Below the pieces are notes generated by a model, which was not told where the DNA came from, made no database searches, and was given only the letters and a program-made list of their open reading frames with translations. From the NCBI GenBank assembly GCA_034716415.1, contig JAYEJB010000060.1, positions 1 to 27,483 on the forward strand: a DNA stretch of 27,483 bases, given 5' to 3'. This DNA comes from JAYEJB01 sp034716415. Lineage in GTDB: Bacteria > Patescibacteriota > Patescibacteriia > SG8-24. This document shows positions 1 through 9,493 of this stretch, one piece after another. Made by a program: the position numbers and the translations under genes. The first letter of the stretch is position 1; each line of letters opens with the position of its first letter.

Positions 1-328
1 GACACCGACCTCGGACCGATCTCGACGGTCAATGAATGGTCGCGTGACGCCATCGGATTCCGCATCATGGGCAATCCGGCGCATTTGGGCATCAGCGACT
101 GGTATAGATGTCTCCGGTATCCGTGACTGACGCCGCGTTCGTATAGACCGTGCGACCCTCCTGAAGCGCGTCATAACCGCTCACGGAGAGTGGCGCCGGA
201 GCCCCACGGAAACTCTGCCCGTCATACCAGTCGCTGATGCCCAAATGCGCCGGATTGCCCATGATGCGGAATCCGATGGCGTCACGCGACCATTCATTGA
301 CCGTCGAGATCGGTCCGAGGTCGGTGTC
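1..328. repeat. Inverted duplication at the window start (105-bp arms)
   Basis: 1-105 is the exact reverse complement of 224-328, separated by 118 bp. Both arms are coding-like sequence of the giant surface gene, not an independent repeat. It most likely is a fold-back assembly or amplification chimera, and it creates the apparent stop codon at 92-94. Confidence 0.9.
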
Positions 329-3300
329 GAAAGTGAACAGGTATTCACGCATGATTCCCGGAGCCGGTTCTATCAGGCGCACGATATCGCCCGCGTCGGC
401 CTTGATGGCCGGTAGCGCCGGAGCGGTGTCACCGCCTGACGTGGCGTCCCGGCAATAGTAGAACTTGGTGTTGGACCAGCTGTCGAAGAACGGGTACCAC
501 ACCCTGCCCTGACCCATGCATTCGCGCGACGGGGTTCCGGGATAATCCCACGGCAGATCGATAGTGTCGCCTGAACACTCCTGCCATCTGGGCCATGGAT
601 TGTCGCAAAGCATGACGATGATGTCGCTGGTGCCGTAATATACGGGGCGATCATCCGGTTCCGTGATTTCGCCATCAAGAGTCCTAGTGACGGTGGCTTT
701 GGCGGTGATGACCGCTTCACCGTCGATGGGTGTGTATTCCGCCGGCAGGTCACCGGGTTGGGTGCCCCTCACCCATGCGGCGGCAATGTTGGCTTCAACC
801 GCGTCCTGCGCGACGACTATGGGCGATATGTACGGATCGCTATCCGGCTGATCGAGCCAATCCCAGTCCCACTCATACTGACCTTCGACTTGCGTGATGA
901 TTGTTCCGTCGTCCGACTTGGCTATGGCGGTGAAGGGCCTGGTGATACCCTCTTCGCGACTGGCGAAAAGGTCGGAAATCGGATCGACCGTCACGCTGGC
1001 GATGGCACAGATGTCCGGCTCTTCCGGAGTCGCGAAATGTCGCCTATCCTGTATGACGCTCACACCGTCCAGCGACTCGGCTTCCTCTGAAACCTGCACG
1101 CGGATCCACTTGTTGGCGGGGAAACCGAATCTCGGCGTGAAAATCGCCCTCGTATAGGCCGTGGGCAGACCCCCGTCTATCGTCTGGGTCACGAGATTAC
1201 CCTCGACTACGCAATAGTTATCATGACCGTCATGTCCTGCATCCGCTTCGTCCGGCGGAGCCCCGAATACCGGGTAGATGATCTTTTCACGGAAGAACTT
1301 AGCCACCCTGTTCCAGATGCGACGCAAGAATCCGGGTGGTTCCTCATGTCCGACATACAATGTCCTGGCTTCCGCGAGCGGAGGGACGTCCAAAACACCT
1401 TCAGGGCAATCCACTGCCGCACCCGCGCCCCCGGCGAAGTAATCCCAGTTGTCATAACCGACGTACAGATGCTGTTTGACCGAGTTCGCGTCCATCAGCT
1501 TGGTGAAGTTGATGATGACCGGTACGTTCCTGCAGGACAGTTCCGTGCCCGCAGCCGGAACCATACTGGCCACCCTTGGCCTGGCCACGCAACAGCCGGA
1601 ATCGGCGCAGGCGTAATCGGCGGCAAGACCGTTACAATAGACATCCGGTTCATCTTCGGTATCACAGGTGCAGGAAAGCATGACCTCTGCCGTGCCGACG
1701 TCTTCAGGATTGACGAGGCAGTCCGGCAGGGCGCAATCGGCGCTGACTGTGCTGGTCGTATCGGCGCTGACTTCCGGATCATAATTCGCGGCGACCACCC
1801 CCTGGTAATTATCGATATTGATGTCGAGGGTTATGTCCGCTTCGCATTGCGAGTGTTCACCCAGACCGACGAACGTATCCCCGCAGAACGACGGCGTAGC
1901 ATGATATATGGAAGAACCCTCGTGCAGACAACGACTGCTGCAACCGTCGCCGCTATCGATGTTGTGGTCGTCGCACTCCTCACCGGTATCTATCACGCCG
2001 TTACAACATCCGGGCACGGCCGGATCACATTCGGGGGATATGTCGGTGCCGACTTTGGTGCAGGTATAGATCGAACAGCCGGGCGCGACCTCTCCTCTGC
2101 CGACGGTGTCACAGTCCCGGTCTTCGCCGGGTTGGACAGTACCGTCACCGCAAACGCTGACACAGTCCACGCCCCCGTCCGGCGGACAGGCGGGATACGT
2201 CCCTTCGTGCAAGCATTCAGAGCTGCAACCGTCACCGTCCCTCCTGTTGCCGTCATCGCAAGCTTCGCCGTCAGACAGCACTCCGTTGCCGCAATTGGAC
2301 CCGGCTAATGAGGCACCGAGCCAGATACAGCCCGTGCCGTCTTCCGCGGGATCCTTACAGCCCGGAGGAAACAGCAGGTCGCCGGTCACATCGTCGATGG
2401 AGGCCTCACAATTCTCTCCAAGTTCGAAGACCCCGTTGCCGCATGTACCGTCCGGCGTCCCTTCCCAAAGGCATCGGTCCGAACAGCCGACACCGCCATC
2501 ACAATCTTCACCCGTATCTATGTCACCGTTGCCGCATTGCGGTACGTCTCTCTGCGAACCCACGAGCAGACAATCACTGGTACAGCCCTGCTTGGGTGTA
2601 GGGGCGGTATTCTCGACATCACCCGGGTCCGTACTCCAACCACCCGCGTTTGTACGTATGAAGCCATCTTCCAGAACCGGATTAGGAGCGATGTCCCACA
2701 TCCAATTATAATTCACGGCCATCAGTCTCTGCCCTCCGGAACTGCACTCATCAGGCGGACCGTACGGCGTCGCCGAAAGACCGAGACGCTGACCGACATA
2801 GAAAAGCGTGGCGCTGGCCGGCGTGACCTCTGTCCTGTCGACCTCGCAGGCGGTCGGATCGTCCTTGGTCCTGAACTTCCACTCATACCAGCCCTCGGCA
2901 TTCAGCCCGACGAGCGGAACCTGACTTGCGGAAAGCACACCGTCCTCTTCGCCGTGAATCCTTATCATATAGTAGGTGGATGGCTCTAGCACTCCAGCCG
3001 CACCATCACCGACGAGCTCGAAACCTATCACCTCCTCGTCGGCACCCACACCCTCGGTGATGTATTCCAGGCTCCTGATCACACCGAACGGTTCGAACGG
3101 CGGATTGCACGATTCGTTCCTGCAACGGAGCGCGCTGACATTGTCGGAGAAGGTGGTCCCATCCATCCCGATGTTGAACTTCGCGCCGATAGCGGCGTTG
3201 GTACAGGCTTCGGTGCAATCGTCCGCCGGGAAAACCTCAACGACGCGCGGGTCGGCGAAAGCGACCGACACCTCGGCCGAATTGCTGACCGTCACGGTCT

Positions 3301-6300
3301 CGCCCTCCGGATCGAGATAGGCCCACAACAGCGCCGGATCCTCCGACGGAGTCTCGCGTCGGGCCTCCAAAGCCTGCTCACAATGATTACCTGACGGGAG
3401 AAGCGTCAGTGCCGGGTCGATGATATCCGACTCCTCATCCCAGGTAATATCATAGTCCGCGATATCCGCCGCGTCACACACCAAAGAGTTGCAGTTATTG
3501 CCCGTAAGGACCGACATGAACGCACCGTCTTCCGGAGACGGCGGCGCTCCTTCGTGATCGATCACGTAACGAGACGGCCAGACCACCAGACTTTCGACGG
3601 CACATGCTTCCACGTCACCGGAAACCCGGAACTTCCAGGTGTAGCTGCCACCCGGTTTCCGGTCGAAATCACCGTCCAGATAGCGGCCTTCCATATCCGT
3701 GATCCCGTAACCGGCTTTGGGATCGGAAACGACTGTGAATCGATACCAGAAATTCTCCTTGAGATATCCCGTACCTTCGTTATAGGCCGGATTCGGCCTG
3801 AACCAGAATGTATCATCGTTCGATACCGTATCCGCTGTCACTAGGGGCACCTCCCCGCCTTCCTCCGGACAGACCGCGCTGGTTCCGTCGCCGCATTCGA
3901 TCCCGACGAGCGTCGCTTCAGGCAGGGTATAGTCCAGTTCCAGAGTGGCGTCGCTCATGTCGACGGTGAACTGGACCGCAAACAGCACGTTCTTGCAGGC
4001 GTCGACACTGTTGGCGTACGGACTGGGGCTTTGGATAGTCCCCTCGTCGGCATCTCCACACGATCTGCGCACGACCTGCGGCCAGGTCGGCAACACGTCG
4101 GTGCTGAACCACCAGCCGAAGGCGCTGTTGCGTGCCTCCGGTTCGCACGATTCCTGGCAGGCGCCGTTGGTGCAGCAAATCGTCCCCTCGGCACACTCAC
4201 CTTCCTCATTGCAGTCCTGCACCATGAACGGGATCGAATTGGACGATTCGATGTTGTTGGCGACGACATGCACCGGACCGGAATTCGGCCAGGTCGCGCG
4301 GTCGCCGTAATCACCCGGAACGTGCGCAGAGATGCTGGTGTCGTCCCAGCTTTCGTACAGCAAAGGATCGATGCTGACCGGCTTCGTCAAAACGGCGTCG
4401 ACATAGAAATGTACCAGACTCTCCGGAGCCGCGGACCAGATGTCACCGAACGCCTCCCCGACGATCGTGAAGCGCGTGCCCGGCGGACCGTTGTCCGGCG
4501 TGATGGAGCACATGCCGGAAGCCAACGGATCGGTGTTGACGGTGAAATCGACGCGGTTGCTGGTCTGAGACGGAGCCGCGGTCTCGACCTCCACGAAATA
4601 GTCGCCTGTCGTGACCCAATCACCTATACCTCTCGCCGCTTCCTTGTCTTCGTCGCTCAAACCGAAAGCGTCGGGAACCTTCACGATGATATAGTTGTCG
4701 TTCCAATTGTTGTCGCACGACGGATCGTCGGCACGCGACACCTTGTCGGTATCAGCCACCTGAATGAACCTGACCAGGCCTTTCCTACTACCGAATCCAG
4801 TACCGTTGATCGTCACATAAGTCCCGACGGAGCCGCTGGTCGGTACGAGTTCAACAATGCGTGGACCCTCTTCAGATGAACTACGACGTAACGTGAAATC
4901 AGCGGTGTTGGTCTCCAGGGCACCCACGACCACCTTGACCGGGTAGACACCTTCCGCGAGCGTCGCAGGAGTTATCGCCGTAATCGCACTGTCGGACCAG
5001 CCGCCAATCGCGACATCTATCGTCACGCCGCCCATGCGGACATAGCTGGCCGCATCGGTCGCACCGAAACCGGCACCGTGAATGACGAACTCCTGCCCAA
5101 AGGTGTCGGTCGACGGGTCGAGCCAGCAGATACCTGGCAGAACATCACTATTCACCACAAAAGCACCGAGCAGTGCGCCATGATCGTCATCCGTGCGATC
5201 CGTGGCTCCGGCGTCGGTATAGACCTCCAACGGTCCGGTTACCGCACCTACCGGAACTTCGACTTTAATCTCGGTATCGGACCAAGCGTCCGGAGAACAC
5301 GCCACCGCCACGACATCGTCGTCATCATCGGCAACTTCACCATCGCCGTCAGTATCACTCCCCAGGAAAACCACTGTGCCGGACCTGTCGCCGAAAAACT
5401 GACCACTGATCGTGATGAGTGTTCCGACACCGGCGGCGTCCGGAGACATCAACTCGATCACCGGCCTGTCCGCACAACGTCCGGTCGCCGGATCACAGAA
5501 ACCAGAGGCGCAGTCCTCGTCCTCCGTGCAGGCATCACCAGCGCATCCATCGCATTCCCCACCGCAATCGATACCGGTCTCGCCCAGATCCGCGTCGAGC
5601 TCACCGTTACAGCAATGCGTAAAAGCGATAGTGAACTCACGCTCAACGGTCTCGCTCGACTGCGGAACCGGATCCCAAGCCGTAGCGGTCAAAGTATAGG
5701 TCGTACCTGGAACGAGCACGGTAGTATCGATAAATAATTGACTCGTCACGAACGGGTTGTCGAGCTCCGTGTTCGATTCGCTGGACATGGGACTGAAATC
5801 CCCGTCGACCAGACCATCCGTGCCGCCGTCAATCCTGAAATCGACCCGTGACGGTAGGAAATCATCGGTCGCCCTGGCTATCACCGGTATCTGTTCCGCA
5901 CAATACGCCGGCGCGCTGGCCGGAGAGTTGATGCGCACCTCTGGCGGCTCGACATCACGCAGGTCATTGAACGCCATGGCACGGTCGCACAGGTCGCGCT
6001 GGACGCGCACCGAAGAGATATCTCCTTCTTCGCCCGGAGGGTTCGGCAGACAGACCAGGACACGACCGGTCGTGTCGGTGATATCGACTCCCACGGCGCG
6101 TGCCATGTACCAGTATTCCCCTTCGAAATCAGTGGGGTCGTCCTCCGGACTGGAGTCCGGTTTGAAAGTGATGCGGTTCTCTTCAACCGTCCTTGTGCCG
6201 GTGATGGGGCTGCATACGCTCTCATCGAAAGGCTGTGGGTCCCCGCCGCCGTCGATGCGCTCGTTGCACTGCCAGACCATGAACGATGAGTCGGTCACCG

Positions 6301-6859
6301 TGGCCGCGGCTACATCTGCGTTGAACGACGCGACAATAGAGTAGTTCTTCGGCCAACCGTTCTCGCCCGGGCCGGGACCGTAGGGCACAATGCTCTGGAC
6401 GCGGAAACCCGTGGTACCGCCCGGCGGAATGGTGCAGGTCTGGCCCGGCGGACACCCCGGCGGCCCTCCACCAGGAATCACTTCCCCTTCTCCGATAATG
6501 GCCCGCAGGATGAAACTCGCGATGGCGTACGCGGAAAGGATGATTATCAGTCCGATGACGCCGTTAATGAGCCAGCGCTTCGCTTTCTGGATCTTCTGGG
6601 CGTCACCGCCAGCGGTCATCCAGAGAAAACCCGCGTACAGTACTATGAGCACCGCGATGATTCCGAGAAGCCCCAGGAACGCGTTGATGATCTTGCCGAT
6701 GGTGACGCGGATGTCAGTCGTCGTGAGGCCGAATTCGGTGCCGTATTGCAATCCGAGATCGACTTGCGCCAGCGCCGGTAACGCGAAAACCGCAACGCCC
6801 AGGAACGCCAGGACGGCGGCTATCAGAAGGCCTTTCCCTTTACCTTTTATATACGGCAT
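92..6859 (-). CDS. Giant surface protein with VirB2/TrbC-like anchor and Ig/IPT ectodomain (3' end uncertain)
   Basis: 2255 codons are open. Residues 1-31 form a signal peptide ending ALPALA|Q. Two hydrophobic helices (about 56-80 and 97-120) flank a basic loop (GGDAQKIQKAKRW), the layout of VirB2/TrbC pilins. The loop is probably cytoplasmic and everything after residue 120 outside. The ectodomain has Big_5-like Ig segments, at least four IPT/TIG modules (starting near residues 473, 585, 676 and 790, with GxGFG-type turns), a cysteine-rich block (about 1440-1660) and more Ig-like segments. An amphipathic basic helix lies near 1845-1868. No enzyme motif was seen, so adhesion or a surface fibre is inferred. 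It starts 9 bp after the 769-residue paralogue, so the two are probably co-transcribed. The last residues (YTSR and the stop) lie in an inverted duplicate of 224-328, so the real C-terminus is probably missing. No clear SD precedes the ATG. Confidence 0.85.
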   Translation of the reverse strand: MPYIKGKGKGLLIAAVLAFLGVAVFALPALAQVDLGLQYGTEFGLTTTDIRVTIGKIINAFLGLLGIIAVLIVLYAGFLWMTAGGDAQKIQKAKRWLINGVIGLIIILSAYAIASFILRAIIGEGEVIPGGGPPGCPPGQTCTIPPGGTTGFRVQSIVPYGPGPGENGWPKNYSIVASFNADVAAATVTDSSFMVWQCNERIDGGGDPQPFDESVCSPITGTRTVEENRITFKPDSSPEDDPTDFEGEYWYMARAVGVDITDTTGRVLVCLPNPPGEEGDISSVRVQRDLCDRAMAFNDLRDVEPPEVRINSPASAPAYCAEQIPVIARATDDFLPSRVDFRIDGGTDGLVDGDFSPMSSESNTELDNPFVTSQLFIDTTVLVPGTTYTLTATAWDPVPQSSETVEREFTIAFTHCCNGELDADLGETGIDCGGECDGCAGDACTEDEDCASGFCDPATGRCADRPVIELMSPDAAGVGTLITISGQFFGDRSGTVVFLGSDTDGDGEVADDDDDVVAVACSPDAWSDTEIKVEVPVGAVTGPLEVYTDAGATDRTDDDHGALLGAFVVNSDVLPGICWLDPSTDTFGQEFVIHGAGFGATDAASYVRMGGVTIDVAIGGWSDSAITAITPATLAEGVYPVKVVVGALETNTADFTLRRSSSEEGPRIVELVPTSGSVGTYVTINGTGFGSRKGLVRFIQVADTDKVSRADDPSCDNNWNDNYIIVKVPDAFGLSDEDKEAARGIGDWVTTGDYFVEVETAAPSQTSNRVDFTVNTDPLASGMCSITPDNGPPGTRFTIVGEAFGDIWSAAPESLVHFYVDAVLTKPVSIDPLLYESWDDTSISAHVPGDYGDRATWPNSGPVHVVANNIESSNSIPFMVQDCNEEGECAEGTICCTNGACQESCEPEARNSAFGWWFSTDVLPTWPQVVRRSCGDADEGTIQSPSPYANSVDACKNVLFAVQFTVDMSDATLELDYTLPEATLVGIECGDGTSAVCPEEGGEVPLVTADTVSNDDTFWFRPNPAYNEGTGYLKENFWYRFTVVSDPKAGYGITDMEGRYLDGDFDRKPGGSYTWKFRVSGDVEACAVESLVVWPSRYVIDHEGAPPSPEDGAFMSVLTGNNCNSLVCDAADIADYDITWDEESDIIDPALTLLPSGNHCEQALEARRETPSEDPALLWAYLDPEGETVTVSNSAEVSVAFADPRVVEVFPADDCTEACTNAAIGAKFNIGMDGTTFSDNVSALRCRNESCNPPFEPFGVIRSLEYITEGVGADEEVIGFELVGDGAAGVLEPSTYYMIRIHGEEDGVLSASQVPLVGLNAEGWYEWKFRTKDDPTACEVDRTEVTPASATLFYVGQRLGLSATPYGPPDECSSGGQRLMAVNYNWMWDIAPNPVLEDGFIRTNAGGWSTDPGDVENTAPTPKQGCTSDCLLVGSQRDVPQCGNGDIDTGEDCDGGVGCSDRCLWEGTPDGTCGNGVFELGENCEASIDDVTGDLLFPPGCKDPAEDGTGCIWLGASLAGSNCGNGVLSDGEACDDGNRRDGDGCSSECLHEGTYPACPPDGGVDCVSVCGDGTVQPGEDRDCDTVGRGEVAPGCSIYTCTKVGTDISPECDPAVPGCCNGVIDTGEECDDHNIDSGDGCSSRCLHEGSSIYHATPSFCGDTFVGLGEHSQCEADITLDINIDNYQGVVAANYDPEVSADTTSTVSADCALPDCLVNPEDVGTAEVMLSCTCDTEDEPDVYCNGLAADYACADSGCCVARPRVASMVPAAGTELSCRNVPVIINFTKLMDANSVKQHLYVGYDNWDYFAGGAGAAVDCPEGVLDVPPLAEARTLYVGHEEPPGFLRRIWNRVAKFFREKIIYPVFGAPPDEADAGHDGHDNYCVVEGNLVTQTIDGGLPTAYTRAIFTPRFGFPANKWIRVQVSEEAESLDGVSVIQDRRHFATPEEPDICAIASVTVDPISDLFASREEGITRPFTAIAKSDDGTIITQVEGQYEWDWDWLDQPDSDPYISPIVVAQDAVEANIAAAWVRGTQPGDLPAEYTPIDGEAVITAKATVTRTLDGEITEPDDRPVYYGTSDIIVMLCDNPWPRWQECSGDTIDLPWDYPGTPSRECMGQGRVWYPFFDSWSNTKFYYCRDATSGGDTAPALPAIKADAGDIVRLIEPAPGIMREYLFTFDTDLGPISTVNEWSRDAIGFRIMGNPAHLGISDWYDGQSFRGAPAPLSVSGYDALQEGRTVYTNAASVTDTGDIYTSR
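1895..2545 (-). other. Cysteine-rich DUF4215/Myxococcus-type repeat block inside the giant surface gene
   Basis: Four to five modules follow one another, each starting CGNG or CGDG, continuing with a GE(D/A/E)CD core and often ending GDGCSS(E/R)CLHEG. This is the pattern of the DUF4215 / Myxococcus cysteine-rich repeat found in secreted proteins of Myxococcota and other bacteria. The cysteines are probably disulphide-bonded outside the cell. A lone related Cys cluster (CNGELDADLGETGIDCGGEC) lies earlier, near residue 415. Family assignment is from the visible pattern only. Confidence 0.7.
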
Positions 6860-6868
6860 CGTATCTCG

Positions 6869-9178
6869 CTAATCGCAGGTTATCGTACCGCCGAACGGTT
6901 CCAGGGACTCGCGGTCGCAACAGGAGGACAAACCGGGATCGTCCGTGTCGGCACACTGGAATCCTATGCTCGGGTAAAAACAGTTCTGTCGCGTGTCGCG
7001 TGTCTTCGCGCCGATGACCGGAGCGTAGATCGGTATCCGGTCAAGCAATATTGCCGTTTCCTCTTCGGTGTAGCCAAGATCGTTCGCGGTGAACAGGATG
7101 CGATGCTCAATCTGCATGACGGTCCGATAAAAACCGTCTATCCTCACCGGACCGTCGCCGACGTTGATCTGAAACCAAGGCGGATCGAGCGGTGGTTCTG
7201 CCACTGCGCACGACACGTCTGGTATCGTGCAATCCTGGTTGAAGTCCGCTTTCAACTTCTCCAACGCCCTCATCGCAATCGTCGTACGGTCGTCGGTGAA
7301 GACGTAGTCACCGCCCTGATACGCACCGGTCCTCATCGAAGTGACGCTCATGACCTTGCTCCAGATGGCGGTCACGGGCCTGTCCACCGGATAAAGTTCC
7401 GGCGGAAGCGGACCGTCCGGGGCCTCACCCGTCTCTCCAGCTTCGACATCATGGCTGACCGGATCGATACCGATGATGACCGGCGGGACAAGATCGATGT
7501 CGGTTCCCACGTAATACAACCAACGGGCCGTGTCACTGACATCGGTCAGATCCGCCTGCGGGTCGTTGCGGTAGTAATCCTCGGAACGCTCGCTTTCCGG
7601 CCAGTCGACGGTCGGCGGACCTTCGGCGGTACCGTTATCGTTACCGTCGAGCGAATTGCCGACCATATCCTGGACGCCGTCATCCCGTCCGGCCGGCGGT
7701 TCGACACTCAAGGTCGACGCCCTGGTCCTGACCCGAATCTCCACGTTCGGCGGCAGGCAATAGACCGGCTCGCCGCAGGAGTTCTCGCGGACGCCTTCGC
7801 ACGGCGCGCTCGGAATGAACTCCGCTGTCCTATACTTGTTGCCGATGTAGATAGTGCCCTCTATCGTCCGGTGGACGCTACCGAACGTGTCATTGAAATC
7901 ACCGCATTCATCGGCCACCAGGCACTTAGCCTTGATCTCGATATTGGTGAAACCCCCGCCGACACCGATTATTCCGCTCGCCGTGGTCGGATCGATCGCT
8001 TCGTCGAAGTAGATCTGCAGTAGTTCATTCCTGTAGATCTTTTCGGCACTGGGAGGATTCTCGGGTCTTGGCCCGACATACGTGATCTGCGGAGAGGTCA
8101 GGTCGAGTTCGGTGCCGGTCATGAACGGCCAGAAATATCCGCCGTCCGCGTTCATTGCGTCGAAGGCCGGTTCGCTCACCGGTTCGCCGGTCTCCGGATC
8201 CGAAGTCCAGACAAGCACGCCGTTGTCCCCTCCCCTGATGGCGACACGATAACTAAGGTCTGCCGATGCGCTTCCCAGGAGATCGGTCGGTGTCATGACG
8301 ATGGTCTGACCTTCGAGCGGATCGAAATCGACCTGGACATCGGTGACCCGCGCGGTAGCGACTAAGCTGTCCGGATACCTTGAATTGAAGCGCTCGTCTG
8401 GCGTGGTGCCGTCGACATCCCCCAAATCATCGGTCAGGATGATCTTGAAATTGTCCGTATTGAGCGACAGTCTGTTGTCGGGATCGGGAAGGGCCAGATG
8501 ATCCACCAGCGATACTCCACCGACCATGTCGTCAGTCAATATATAGGTACCGTTGTCGGTGTAGTCCGCGAACACGGTCGACGGCAAGAACGACTTCTTG
8601 AAAGTGATGGATATCTTGGTATTCCTCGGTACGTCGGTCTGCCCGACCTCCGGATAATGGTATTCGATGATGCCGTTTCCGAGCTCACCCGAACTGCCGC
8701 TCCTGAAAGCGCCGAAACCGGAGGGTGGCGGACGGCGACCGCCGATACCACCAGGCAGGATCGACTCACCGGTGACCGCCCTGATAATGAAGAACGCGAT
8801 CGCGTAGGCGGAGAGGATGATGATCAATCCGATAGTGGCGTTGATCATGACCTGCTTAGCCTGCTGAATCTTCCCCGCGTCGCCCTGTGACGTCATCCAA
8901 AGGAAACCGCCGTACAGGAAGAGGATTACGATAATCAGCCCCAACAGTCCGAAGAACGCGTTGATGATCCGGGCGACGATCGTCCTGATGTCCGTTGTCG
9001 TCAGGCCGATCTCCGCGGCCTGCTCCAGACCCAGGTCGACCTGGGCGAACGCCACTATCGGCGTGAACACCAGACACAAGACGAACGCAAAAAACGCGAA
9101 CGTCTTGATGGCGTTCTTCGTCTTCGATTCGGGGTGTGAATCGCGTGAGCGATTGCTTTTCCGAAATCTCTCAAACAT
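6869..9178 (-). CDS. Surface protein with VirB2/TrbC-like anchor and Ig-like ectodomain (769 aa)
   Basis: The protein has a basic N-terminus, a signal-peptide helix (about 24-45, cleavage likely after VAFA), then two membrane helices (71-95 and 111-134) around a loop GDAGKIQQAKQ. The stretch from QVDLGL to about residue 143 is strikingly similar to the same stretch of the giant downstream protein; both carry GLTTTDIR, GFLWMT and GLIIILSAYAIA. The rest is extracellular Big_5-like Ig segments (for instance VPRNTKISITF, and VDRPVTAIWSKVMS near the C-terminus) and a cysteine-bearing tail. The helical pair resembles VirB2/TrbC pilins of type IV secretion systems, but no T4SS ATPase is in the window. 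It is the first gene of a two-gene unit with a good promoter at 9213-9240. No SD is seen before the ATG. Confidence 0.85.
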   Translation of the reverse strand: MFERFRKSNRSRDSHPESKTKNAIKTFAFFAFVLCLVFTPIVAFAQVDLGLEQAAEIGLTTTDIRTIVARIINAFFGLLGLIIVILFLYGGFLWMTSQGDAGKIQQAKQVMINATIGLIIILSAYAIAFFIIRAVTGESILPGGIGGRRPPPSGFGAFRSGSSGELGNGIIEYHYPEVGQTDVPRNTKISITFKKSFLPSTVFADYTDNGTYILTDDMVGGVSLVDHLALPDPDNRLSLNTDNFKIILTDDLGDVDGTTPDERFNSRYPDSLVATARVTDVQVDFDPLEGQTIVMTPTDLLGSASADLSYRVAIRGGDNGVLVWTSDPETGEPVSEPAFDAMNADGGYFWPFMTGTELDLTSPQITYVGPRPENPPSAEKIYRNELLQIYFDEAIDPTTASGIIGVGGGFTNIEIKAKCLVADECGDFNDTFGSVHRTIEGTIYIGNKYRTAEFIPSAPCEGVRENSCGEPVYCLPPNVEIRVRTRASTLSVEPPAGRDDGVQDMVGNSLDGNDNGTAEGPPTVDWPESERSEDYYRNDPQADLTDVSDTARWLYYVGTDIDLVPPVIIGIDPVSHDVEAGETGEAPDGPLPPELYPVDRPVTAIWSKVMSVTSMRTGAYQGGDYVFTDDRTTIAMRALEKLKADFNQDCTIPDVSCAVAEPPLDPPWFQINVGDGPVRIDGFYRTVMQIEHRILFTANDLGYTEEETAILLDRIPIYAPVIGAKTRDTRQNCFYPSIGFQCADTDDPGLSSCCDRESLEPFGGTITCD

Positions 9179-9212
9179 GGAGAGTAATTCAGTTATCCCC
9201 TACTTCATACAT

Positions 9213-9240
9213 ATTATAACAGATTTTGAGGAATCGTCAG
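9213..9240 (-). promoter_or_regulatory. Extended -10 promoter for the surface-protein pair
   Basis: On the minus strand TATAAT (9213-9218) is preceded by TGT, giving an extended -10. CTGACG lies 16 bp further upstream (9235-9240; 4 of 6 match to TTGACA). The predicted start is near 9206, leaving a leader of about 27 nt to the ATG at 9178. Confidence 0.65.
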
Positions 9241-9284
9241 GCGTGAATGTGAGTAAGTGCGGGTGGGAGCGGAAGAAGCGGGAA

Positions 9285-9344
9285 TAGCGGGGATCGCTTA
9301 CTCCGCTCGCTAGCGGGGACCGTCCGCTTCGCGAACTAGCGGGG
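9285..9344. repeat. 26-bp GC-rich short tandem repeat (tagcgggg units)
   Basis: The word tagcgggg recurs at 9285, 9311 and 9337, exactly 26 bp apart, with variable GC-rich 18-bp inserts between. Reverse-complement words (tccccgct) recur at 9412-9437 beyond the central hairpin, so the whole spacer can fold on itself. A related array is at 18009-18071. Confidence 0.6.
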
Positions 9345-9368
9345 AAAGATGTTAAAGATATTAAAGAA

Positions 9369-9413
9369 GATAGAAACCAAAGACCGTGCTACGCACGGTC
9401 TTTGGTTTCTATC
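9369..9413. repeat. Perfect 21-bp hairpin in the yqeY-surface gene spacer
   Basis: A 21-bp stem (9369-9389 with 9393-9413) closes on a 3-nt loop with no mismatch. It is palindromic, so it could act on either strand. There is no strong U-tract, so a bidirectional terminator or processing site is only inferred. The 315-bp spacer 9179-9493 otherwise holds the promoter, the tagcgggg array and the yqeY terminator. Confidence 0.7.
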
Positions 9414-9456
9414 CCCGCTCTCCCCGCTATCCCCGCTCCGTCCCCCACCCCCAACC

Positions 9457-9481
9457 AAAAACCGAGCCCTTTCGGACCCGG
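9457..9481 (-). terminator. Rho-independent terminator of rpsU-yqeY
   Basis: Read on the minus strand, an 8-bp stem (CCGGGTCC/GGGCTCGG, two G-U pairs) closes on a GAAA tetraloop and is followed by TTTTT. It lies 13 bp past the yqeY stop. Confidence 0.85.
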
Positions 9482-9493
9482 CTGTGCTATCCA

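Noticed and set aside
1223..2308. 361-codon plus-strand ORF opposite the giant surface gene
   Set aside because: It is antisense to well-defined cysteine-rich repeats, has no SD or recognisable domain, and is one of several long shadow frames in this GC-rich gene.
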